A DNA stretch of 21,257 bases from Pseudomonadota bacterium (GTDB lineage: Bacteria > Pseudomonadota > Alphaproteobacteria > RF32 > CAG-239): the NCBI GenBank assembly GCA_018362935.1, contig JAHALQ010000027.1, positions 1-21,257 on the forward strand, in the 5' to 3' direction. The number at the start of each line of letters is the position of its first letter. Positions within the stretch are counted from its first letter, which is position 1. The notes under the pieces were generated by a model, which was not told where the DNA came from, ran no database searches, and worked only from the letters and a program-made list of their open reading frames with translations. A program made the position numbers and the translations under genes. Shown here one piece after another: positions 8,576 through 14,054 of the stretch.

Positions 8576-9304
8576 TTAGTATGTTATTTCTATTTTTTCA
8601 GCGATGCTCACATTCGTTTTATCGACATTACAACCATAAGAGATAAACTTCAATCCGTTTTTTGCTTCTTCAAACAGTTTTGCCGCGGCCACCGGCGCGG
8701 CATTCCACACAAATTTGGCCTCAAAGCAGTTGTTCTGCGGCACAATCATAAAAACGTATGTTTCATGTCCGTTGGCGCGCAGTTTGCGCATTTCTTCAAA
8801 CATTTCAATTTCAAAAAAGTCGATGCCGATTGGAAAAATCGCTTTGCCGCCCTGATAACCGTAAAGCGTGGTAATAAAGACGAAGCATTTGCCGCCGCTC
8901 GTGTCCGTAAGTTCGAAATGGATATGGGGCAGGTGGTCGTCAGGCTCAATCCGGCGGCAGTCGGTGTATCTGGCAAATTCGCTGATAACCTTACTGCCGA
9001 AAGCTTCCTTAAACAGGCGTTCTTCATAGCGCGGGCTGGTAAAAATCAGGCGTCCGTCTTTGTTAATATATTCAATTTTGTATTTGATAATCCGGTTTTT
9101 GTTGGTGGAGCGCTTAACCAGAACTTCCATTCCGTCGGTGCAGATTGAGTTAATTTCCTTGCGCGCGCAAAAAGCCGGGACAACCGAGTCATCCGACAGC
9201 TTAATATCAATAATCATGGAGTTGTATCGTTTGACCACGGTAGCGGGAAACAATGGATGGCGGTATTTCAAAACAGGTTCTCCGTATCTCGCTGTTAAAT
9301 TCAT
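8576..9304 (-). CDS. sfsA: Diverged SfsA family protein, nuclease-like residues lost
   Basis: A 242-residue protein that I align by eye over its whole length with SfsA ('sugar fermentation stimulation protein', now annotated as a DNA/RNA nuclease). Matching blocks are LFPATVVKRYNSMIIDI (residues 18-34, SfsA ATLIRRYKRFLADV), VVPAFCARKE (41-50, SfsA VVTAHCPNTG), CFVFITT through GGKAIFP (140-158, SfsA CYVEVKN through GGLALFP, without gaps), and the C-terminal helix-strand pattern. Key SfsA residues are replaced: the Asp of SRFDF is His129, and the Glu and Lys of VEVK are Phe143 and Thr145. The position directly before map and radC fits SfsA, which I recall beside map/radC in other alphaproteobacteria. 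ATG at 9302-9304, ribosome site weak. The frame is uninterrupted, so it is probably an expressed protein with a changed role. Confidence 0.72.
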   Translation of the reverse strand: MNLTARYGEPVLKYRHPLFPATVVKRYNSMIIDIKLSDDSVVPAFCARKEINSICTDGMEVLVKRSTNKNRIIKYKIEYINKDGRLIFTSPRYEERLFKEAFGSKVISEFARYTDCRRIEPDDHLPHIHFELTDTSGGKCFVFITTLYGYQGGKAIFPIGIDFFEIEMFEEMRKLRANGHETYVFMIVPQNNCFEAKFVWNAAPVAAAKLFEEAKNGLKFISYGCNVDKTNVSIAEKIEITY

Positions 9305-9336
9305 ATAATAATATCCGACTTTGCAGTTTTGGCAAG

Positions 9337-9349
9337 AACAACTGTTGTT
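9337..9349. promoter_or_regulatory. 13-bp perfect palindrome between sfsA-like gene and alaS
   Basis: AACAAC-T-GTTGTT is a perfect dyad in the divergent intergenic region 9305-9432. It could be an operator for either gene. On the minus strand TTGCCA and TATTAT with a 16-base gap lie between it and the sfsA-like start, but the -10 box is almost on the ATG, so that promoter is doubtful. No T-box or attenuator is visible before alaS. Confidence 0.3.
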
Positions 9350-9432
9350 TTAAATCAAAAAAAGAGTAGACAGCGGTGCAACTTTGCTCTATTAATCAGA
9401 GGTTAATATTTTTTATTTTTTGGGAAGTAAAA

Positions 9433-12060
9433 ATGACTGCAAGCGTAAAACAAATCAGAAACACTTTTTTGAACTATTTTGCCAGGAACGGGCATAAGAT
9501 TATCCCGTCATCTTCTCTGGTTCCGAACAATGACCCGACCCTGATGTTTACCAACTCGGGTATGGTTCAGTTTAAAAACATTTTTACCGGCAACGAAACC
9601 GCGGCGTTCAAACGGGCGACAACTTCCCAGAAATCCGTCCGCGCCGGCGGCAAGCACAATGATTTGGACAGCGTCGGCTATGACGTCCGCCACCATACGT
9701 TTTTTGAAATGCTCGGCAACTTTTCGTTCGGCGACTATTTCAAGGAAGAAGCGATTAATTATGCCTGGGAACTGGTTACCAAAGAATTTTGTATTCCCAA
9801 AGACCGCCTGGCCGTCACCGTATTTCATACCGATGAAGTTTCGCGCAACATCTGGCGCAAAGTATCCGGCCTGCCGGAAGACCGCATTATAGGCATCAAG
9901 ACCAAAGACAATTTCTGGCAGATGGGCGATACCGGTCCCTGCGGCTACTGTTCCGAAATCTTTTATGACCACGGCGAACACGTCTGGGGCGGCTTGCCGG
10001 GCACGCCCGAAGAAGACGGCGACCGCTGGATTGAAATCTGGAATCTGGTATTTGACGAGTTTGAGGATTTGCCTGACGGCTCGCGTATTGAACTGAAACA
10101 GAAATGCATTGATACCGGCATGGGGCTGGAGCGTATTTCGGCAATCTTGCAGGGCGTTCACTCCAATTACGATATTGACTTGTTTCAAAATATTATCCGC
10201 GACATTGCCGATATTGCCAATTCTGATCCCAAAGGCCCGTTACAGTCATCGCATAACGTCATTGCCGACCACCTGCGTTCGGCGTCTTTCCTGATTGCCG
10301 ACGGCGTGCTGCCGTCTAATGAGGGCAGGGGCTATGTCCTGCGCCGGATTATGCGCCGCGCCATGCGCCATGCCCACATGCTCGGCGTCAAAGAACCGAT
10401 GATGTATAAACTGCTGCCCTCGCTGCAGCGCGAAATGGGCGAGGCATATCCTGAATTGTATTCGGCCGAAGCCTTGATTAAAGAAACGATTAAGACCGAG
10501 GAAGAACGCTTTATCAAGACCATGGAAAAAGGTTTGAAGCTTCTCGATGACGAAACTTCCGCTCTCAAAGCCGGCGATACGCTGCCCGGCGAAACGGCTT
10601 TCAGGCTTTATGATACTTATGGCTTCCCGCTGGATTTGACCGAAGACGCGCTCAAACTGCGCGAAATCAAAGTCGATACCGACGGCTTTAACGCCGCCAT
10701 GGAACGCCAGAAAGCCGAAGCTCGCAAAAACTGGGCGGGATCAGGCGATGCCGGAACCGAAAAAATCTGGTTTGAGCTTCAGGATAAGCTCGGCAGCACC
10801 GAATTTGTCGGTTATAATACCATGGCATCTGACGCTGTTGTCACGGCTCTGGTTCAAAACAATATGTCTGTCGATTCTGTCAGCGGCGGCGAATTCAGCC
10901 TGCTGGCCAACCAGACCCCGTTTTATGCCGAAATGGGCGGCCAGGTCGGCGACAAGGGCAGGATTGTCAGCGACAAGTTTGAAGCCGAAGTTATCGATAC
11001 CAAGAAAAAACTCAACGGTTTGCATGTCCATGTCTGCAAATTGCTGCGCGGCTCGGTGAATGTCGGGGACAGCGCGTCTTTCCGCGTCGATGTTCAAAAT
11101 CGCCGCAACATTCAGGGCAACCATACCGTAACGCACTTGCTGCATAAGGCGTTGCAGAAAAAGTACGGTAAGAATGTCACGCAGAAAGGTTCGTATGTTG
11201 CGCCCGACCGCATGCGTTTTGACATTGCTTATAACAGGCAGATTCCGGAGTCCGAAATCCGCGAGCTGGAAAATGACGTTAATGATATGATTCGCGCCAA
11301 TTATCCGGTTACGACCAAACTGATGAGCCAGGAAGAGGCTGTCAAAGCCGGAGCCATGGCCTTGTTCGGTGAGAAATACGGCGATGAAGTTCGCGTTGTC
11401 TGCGTCGGTGACGGCGTATCAATGGAACTTTGCGGCGGAACACATGTTCACAGCACCGGAGATATCGGCTATTTTAACATTGTCAGCGAAGGCGCGATTG
11501 CCGCCGGCGTACGCCGGTTGGAATGTGTCAGCGGCCCCGGCGCCGAAAAATTCACGCAGGATGTGGAAGACAAACTGCACCGCGTCGGCCAGGCTTTGAA
11601 GTCAGGTTTTAACGATATTGAAGCCCGAGTTGCCCAGCTGCTGGAAGAGAAAAAAGAACTTGAAGTCAAGCTGTTTGAGCTTAAGAAAAAGTTTGTCAGC
11701 AACAAGGCGGCAGATAATCCTAATAACTATGAAGACGTCAACGGCGTCAAGTTCGTGTCGCGTATTCTCGAAAATATCGAAACTAAAGAATTAAAGGCTT
11801 TCGTTGACGAGATTAAATCGCAGTATCCGAGCAATCTGGTCGTGGCCTTCTTTACGGTCAATGACGGTAAAGTGTCGGTTGTTATCGGCGTAACCGATGA
11901 CTTGACCGGTCGCGTTTCCGCTGTCAATCTGGTCAAGGCCGTTGCGCCGTTTGTCGGCGCGCAGGGCGGCGGCGGCCGTCCCGACATGGCGCAGACCGGC
12001 GGTACTGACGCCTCAAGGCTGGATGTTGCGATAGACGCAATCAGAAAAGCGATAGTCTAG
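9433..12060 (+). CDS. alaS: Alanyl-tRNA synthetase
   Basis: Charges tRNA-Ala with alanine and edits mischarged Ser/Gly. The 875-residue length is almost identical to E. coli AlaRS (876). The class II catalytic core is at the N-terminus (RNTFLNYFARNGHKIIPSSS, then FTNSGMVQFKNIF, and further on GLERISAILQG). The editing domain has its zinc ligands: HTVTH (His564, His568) and CGGTH (Cys667, His671). The C-terminal C-Ala domain ends with the glycine-rich GAQGGGGRPDMAQTGG motif. The frame is open from 9376, but the ATG at 9433 starts at the conserved N-terminus and has GGGAAG nearby, so 9433 is chosen. Transcribed alone and closed by a strong terminator. Confidence 0.98.
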   Translation: MTASVKQIRNTFLNYFARNGHKIIPSSSLVPNNDPTLMFTNSGMVQFKNIFTGNETAAFKRATTSQKSVRAGGKHNDLDSVGYDVRHHTFFEMLGNFSFGDYFKEEAINYAWELVTKEFCIPKDRLAVTVFHTDEVSRNIWRKVSGLPEDRIIGIKTKDNFWQMGDTGPCGYCSEIFYDHGEHVWGGLPGTPEEDGDRWIEIWNLVFDEFEDLPDGSRIELKQKCIDTGMGLERISAILQGVHSNYDIDLFQNIIRDIADIANSDPKGPLQSSHNVIADHLRSASFLIADGVLPSNEGRGYVLRRIMRRAMRHAHMLGVKEPMMYKLLPSLQREMGEAYPELYSAEALIKETIKTEEERFIKTMEKGLKLLDDETSALKAGDTLPGETAFRLYDTYGFPLDLTEDALKLREIKVDTDGFNAAMERQKAEARKNWAGSGDAGTEKIWFELQDKLGSTEFVGYNTMASDAVVTALVQNNMSVDSVSGGEFSLLANQTPFYAEMGGQVGDKGRIVSDKFEAEVIDTKKKLNGLHVHVCKLLRGSVNVGDSASFRVDVQNRRNIQGNHTVTHLLHKALQKKYGKNVTQKGSYVAPDRMRFDIAYNRQIPESEIRELENDVNDMIRANYPVTTKLMSQEEAVKAGAMALFGEKYGDEVRVVCVGDGVSMELCGGTHVHSTGDIGYFNIVSEGAIAAGVRRLECVSGPGAEKFTQDVEDKLHRVGQALKSGFNDIEARVAQLLEEKKELEVKLFELKKKFVSNKAADNPNNYEDVNGVKFVSRILENIETKELKAFVDEIKSQYPSNLVVAFFTVNDGKVSVVIGVTDDLTGRVSAVNLVKAVAPFVGAQGGGGRPDMAQTGGTDASRLDVAIDAIRKAIV

Positions 12061-12065
12061 TTTTT

Positions 12066-12096
12066 ATATCCCCGGTAATCCCGGGGATATTTTTTT
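12066..12096 (+). terminator. Rho-independent terminator of alaS
   Basis: ATATCCCCGG (12066-12075) pairs perfectly with CCGGGGATAT (12081-12090), followed by six T. It begins five bases after the alaS stop. Confidence 0.92.
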
Positions 12097-12144
12097 ACGT
12101 TTGCTGTTTTCCAAAATTTTTCATTATTACGCAATTTGTGCTTA

Positions 12145-12185
12145 TTGATTTATAATTGACTTTCATATAATGGTTGTTGTATACA
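12145..12185 (+). promoter_or_regulatory. Candidate promoter region of the lipoprotein gene
   Basis: Two overlapping possibilities: TTGATT (12145) with TATAAT (12166-12171) at a short 15-base spacing, or TTGACT (12156) with TATACA (12180) at 18 bases. The region is very A+T-rich. I cannot choose between them. Confidence 0.35.
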
Positions 12186-12218
12186 AACTATAACAATCTT
12201 AAATTGAGAGGACTGGTT

Positions 12219-12800
12219 ATGAAGAAATTAGCAATATTGTTGACATTTATAGTTGCCGGCTGCGGAAGTATTTTTAACGGCTCTAGTCAGGACATGTCTT
12301 TTGATTCCAACGTAAAAGGCGTCGAAATATATCTTAATGGGATGAAGGCGTGTAAAACTCCTTGTGTCTATCCTTTGGATCGTTCGTCTTCTTCCGTTGT
12401 AATATCTGCAAAAAAGAAGGGATATGAAGAGCAGCAGCAAATTATCAAATCCAATTTAAGCTCAGTTGCGATTCTAAATTTGACCTTCTGGCCCAGCTGG
12501 CTGACAGATGTGGCAACGGGCGGAATGTGGCGCTACAATCGTGACGGCATTTATATTGATATGGAAAAAAACAACGTCAAGCAAGCCGAACTTGCGACAA
12601 TCAAACGGGATGTTGCTATAAGGCGCTTCGCATTGTTGGGCTATGGTGATTTGAAACTTGAAGCCTCAACGGGTCATGCCGGAAATTATATTCAGGCACT
12701 TGCAGAACTGAGTGGCAAAGATACGGAACATTTAATTCGGGAAATTAATGCTTCTGCAAGTGAAGTCACTTTGGCTCACAGGTTGACTGGAGTAAAATAA
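12219..12800 (+). CDS. Lipoprotein with PEGA-like segment, function unknown
   Basis: A 193-residue predicted lipoprotein. The N-terminus MKKLAILLTFIVAGCGS is a type II signal peptide with a lipobox ending at Cys15. The next part (GVEIYLNG, TPCVYPLDR, VVISAKKKGYEEQQ) has the pattern of a PEGA domain: a short beta-rich repeat seen in surface proteins. FWPSWLTDVATGGMWRY resembles the end of a family of small lipoproteins that also start GCGSIF. The last 60 residues, predicted helical, loosely recall DUF3015 (GNYIQALAELSG), which I give only as a suggestion. ATG at 12219 is chosen over the open frame from 12174 because GAGAGGA precedes it and the signal peptide starts there. Stands alone between two terminators. 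No specific function can be assigned. Confidence 0.85.
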   Translation: MKKLAILLTFIVAGCGSIFNGSSQDMSFDSNVKGVEIYLNGMKACKTPCVYPLDRSSSSVVISAKKKGYEEQQQIIKSNLSSVAILNLTFWPSWLTDVATGGMWRYNRDGIYIDMEKNNVKQAELATIKRDVAIRRFALLGYGDLKLEASTGHAGNYIQALAELSGKDTEHLIREINASASEVTLAHRLTGVK

Positions 12801-12825
12801 TAACTTAATTGCTAAAAAAGCCTTC

Positions 12826-12874
12826 TAACAAAACGGCACCGCGCCATTAAAAAAACCTCCGTATGGAGGTTTTT
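12826..12874 (+). repeat. 49-bp direct repeat, copy 1, with terminator hairpin
   Basis: The first 20 bases (12826-12845) are identical to 12991-13010, and the hairpin that follows is nearly identical. The stem AAAAACCTCC (12851-12860) with GGAGGTTTTT (12865-12874), loop GTAT, is a good intrinsic terminator for the lipoprotein gene and also reads as one on the minus strand. CGCCATT (12842-12848) and AATGGCG (12881-12887) extend the dyad outward. Confidence 0.85.
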
Positions 12875-12990
12875 GGGTAAAATGGCGGTTCGTTATGTAA
12901 CGATTGCATCGGACAAGTCCTCGCAATCTAACAACCTCACGTCGTTTGTTTTGTAAATTCGCAGCGGTTGCTGTCGCTTTCCTTGCTCAT
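12875..12990. other. 116-bp filler between the two hairpin repeats
   Basis: No protein or RNA gene can be supported. On the minus strand a very short open stretch starts ATGAGCAAGG and stops within about 18 codons. The interior shares short motifs (GCRAGGA, then TCCG, then ATCG on the minus strand) with the filler at 13081-13190, suggesting related dispersed repeats. Confidence 0.4.
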
Positions 12991-13045
12991 TAACAAAACG
13001 GCACCGCGCCCATAAAAAAACCTCCGGATGGAGGTTTTTTTTATG
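12991..13045 (+). repeat. 49-bp direct repeat, copy 2, with terminator hairpin
   Basis: Second copy 165 bases after the first. The hairpin is CCTCC (13021-13025) with GGAGG (13030-13034), flanked by seven A and eight T and by CAT/ATG. CGCGCC at 13005-13010 can pair with GGCGCG at 13064-13069, outside the hairpin. Confidence 0.85.
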
Positions 13046-13060
13046 TATGGAGGTTTTTTT
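13045..13060 (+). repeat. Extra right half of the terminator hairpin
   Basis: GTATGGAGGTTTTT at 13045-13058 repeats the loop and right arm of copy 1 (12861-12874), but no matching left arm precedes it. It looks like a partial duplication or recombination scar. Confidence 0.6.
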
Positions 13061-13080
13061 AATGGCGCGCCCTAGACGAT
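13061..13080 (-). repeat. Copy of the 3' end of the tRNA-Arg gene
   Basis: Twenty bases identical to 13231-13250, the 3' end of the intact tRNA-Arg: CCA, discriminator base, 3' acceptor strand, 3' half of the T-stem and the edge of the T-loop. The match ends at 13080. No other part of a tRNA follows, so this is a fragment and not a second gene. It looks like an attachment-site or recombination remnant. Confidence 0.75.
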
Positions 13081-13190
13081 GAGGTACTCCCGCAAGGGCG
13101 GATCCTCCTTGCGTCGTAAGCCTCGCGCTTCATAAAATCGCGCTCGCCAACTATCCGCTTCGAACTCCGTTCGAACCGAAGGGCACAAGA
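13081..13190. other. 110-bp filler between tRNA fragment and tRNA terminator
   Basis: No gene supported. Contains a perfect 7-bp inverted repeat (CGCAAGG at 13091 region with CCTTGCG) around a GGATCC, and two TTCGAA sites five bases apart that resemble tRNA T-loop sequence on the minus strand. Probably part of a dispersed repeat. Confidence 0.4.
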
Positions 13191-13234
13191 CATTTACAAC
13201 AAAACCCCGGCTATGCGGGGTTTTGTTGTAAATG
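13191..13234 (-). terminator. Long perfect hairpin, terminator of tRNA-Arg
   Basis: Perfect 19-bp inverted repeat, 13191-13209 with 13216-13234, around a 6-base loop. On the minus strand it follows the tRNA directly and has a G+C core and TTTTGTTG tract, so it should end the tRNA transcript. Its upstream arm includes the last two bases of the encoded CCA, so the hairpin competes with the tRNA 3' end. Confidence 0.75.
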
Positions 13235-13309
13235 GCGCGCCCTAGACGATTCGAACGTCTGACCCACAGCTTAGAAGGCTGTTGCTCTATCCTGCTGAGC
13301 TAAGGGCGC
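13233..13309 (-). tRNA. tRNA-Arg (anticodon UCU)
   Basis: Folds into a full cloverleaf of 77 bases including an encoded CCA. The acceptor GCGCCCT (minus strand from 13309) pairs with AGGGCGC at the 3' end and the discriminator is G. The D-arm has the AGCTCAG motif. The anticodon stem is ACAGC/GCTGT with loop CTTCTAA, so the anticodon is TCT, reading AGA/AGG. The T-arm has the GTTCGAATC motif. A TTGACA on the minus strand at 13357-13362 is a likely -35 box; the -10 box is not clear. Confidence 0.95.
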
Positions 13310-13433
13310 CTGAAATGTTATAAACTGACTGTCTAAATCTCATATTTTAGCCTTTTTGTCAATATGTTTTATCAATATTTAGCGCTGTCGCAATTATAAA
13401 TAGTGGTTATTTCTGTGCTTATACACAATTTAG

Positions 13434-13461
13434 TTGCGAATTAATTAAATTACACTATAAT
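13434..13461 (+). promoter_or_regulatory. Promoter of the 13467-13636 RNA
   Basis: TTGCGA (13434-13439) and a perfect TATAAT (13456-13461) with 16 bases between. Transcription would begin near 13467, just before a perfect hairpin. No translation signals follow. Confidence 0.7.
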
Positions 13462-13466
13462 CAGAA

Positions 13467-13636
13467 ATGCAGATGTGAGTTACATCTGCGGAGTGTCGAA
13501 ACTTCACACAAACAAAGTACACATCTCCTCTGTGGGGGAGCTGCCGATATAAGCATTTTCATATGTCGAATAAGGCAGACTGTGTTTGTGCAGTTTCGAA
13601 CTCCCCGCCTTTAGTTTGTAAAGGCGGTTTTGTTTT
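13467..13636 (+). ncRNA. Structured small RNA, class not assigned (three-way junction)
   Basis: About 170 bases with promoter, extensive pairing and terminator but no reading frame. The 5' hairpin is a perfect 8-bp stem (13469-13476 with 13482-13489). A long closing stem follows: 13490-13503 with 13592-13604 (one bulged G), a small internal loop, then 13507-13514 with 13583-13590. Inside it are a 6-bp hairpin (13525-13530 with 13535-13540, one G-U pair) and a longer hairpin closed by CTGCC/GGCAG (13541-13545 with 13574-13578). A GCCGATAT stretch (13543-13550) is shared with the region of E. coli 6S RNA where product-RNA synthesis starts, so a 6S-like regulator of RNA polymerase is possible. 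However, a three-way junction with a hairpin on the 5' side is not the classic 6S shape. It lacks the SRP RNA tip. Structure is well supported; identity is open. Confidence 0.65.
13605..13636 (+). terminator. Rho-independent terminator of the small RNA
   Basis: CCGCCTTT (13605-13612) pairs perfectly with AAAGGCGG (13620-13627), followed by TTTTGTTTT. It starts directly after the closing stem of the RNA. Confidence 0.88.
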
Positions 13637-13667
13637 ATAATAAGGGTAAAACATGTAAAAAAATAAG

Positions 13668-13696
13668 TTGCTATTGACACGGCAGCTCCTTATACT
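13668..13696 (+). promoter_or_regulatory. Promoter of the 13703-14027 RNA
   Basis: TTGCTA (13668-13673) and TATACT (13691-13696) with the optimal 17-base spacing; start predicted near 13703. A TTGACA lies inside the spacer but is too close to the -10 box to act as the -35 element. Confidence 0.6.
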
Positions 13697-13702
13697 GGCA
13701 AA

Positions 13703-14027
13703 AATTGCATTATCGTTTTGCCTTTTATATTGCCGAGATAGTGCAAAATGCTGGAACCCGGAGGCAGGGTTCGAGAGGAAGCGAAACTCCTCTTAAACTA
13801 ACACCAACGGAGGTACCGGTATAACTTGCGTATATCGGTATCTCTAAGGGTAGAAATACCCATTCAGCAAGATTATCTTTCCATATGGGGGATAGTTTTA
13901 TGCAAGTCTATACTTTTATAAAGTATGGGCGGCTGGCCGTTGGCAGCTTGTTTCGCAGAGCATATACTGTCTCCCGCTTCTTGCGGAGGTATGTATCATC
14001 AGCAAAAAAGCGGTTAAAAAACCGCTT
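13703..14027 (+). ncRNA. Large structured RNA of unknown class, about 320 nt
   Basis: No open frame on either strand, but a dense set of stems. These are 13705-13714/13737-13746 (10 bp); a junction stem 13749-13755/13863-13869 enclosing hairpins 13755-13759/13767-13771, 13774-13779/13788-13793, 13809-13823/13831-13845 (15 bp) and 13848-13852/13857-13861 with a GAAA tetraloop; then 13874-13877/13891-13894, 13908-13916/13920-13928, a hairpin at 13932-13947, and 13974-13977/13983-13986. Several pairs are G-U on the plus strand (for example 13710-13741, 13754-13864, 13813-13841, 13819-13835) and would be C-A mismatches on the minus strand, which fixes the sense. The 7-base loop 13824-13830 can pair completely with 13901-13907, a possible pseudoknot. 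I see no signature of tmRNA, RNase P RNA, SRP RNA or a known riboswitch. The 3' end is unsure because the hairpin at 14008-14027 has only a weak T tract on this strand. Confidence 0.55.
14004..14027 (-). terminator. Terminator of the cation exporter gene
   Basis: AAGCGGTT (14008-14015) pairs with AACCGCTT (14020-14027). On the minus strand it is followed by six T and lies about 28 bases after the exporter stop. On the plus strand it may also end the large RNA, though less efficiently. Confidence 0.8.
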
Positions 14028-14054
14028 GTTATGCGTTATCCTTTTCCTGTCTTT

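Noticed and set aside
9350..9432. T-box or attenuator leader before alaS
   Set aside because: No T-box consensus, no terminator/antiterminator pair and no leader peptide is visible.
12826..13040. CRISPR array
   Set aside because: Only two repeat copies, each containing a terminator hairpin, with a 116-base gap, no further repeats and no cas genes.
13061..13080. A second tRNA-Arg gene
   Set aside because: Only the 3' 20 bases match. No D-arm, anticodon arm or 5' acceptor strand follows.
13703..14027. tmRNA, RNase P RNA, SRP RNA or a riboswitch
   Set aside because: No tag reading frame with a tRNA-like domain, no GAGGAAAGTCC-type P4 core, no GGAA-tip SRP helix, and no downstream gene on the same strand to be controlled.
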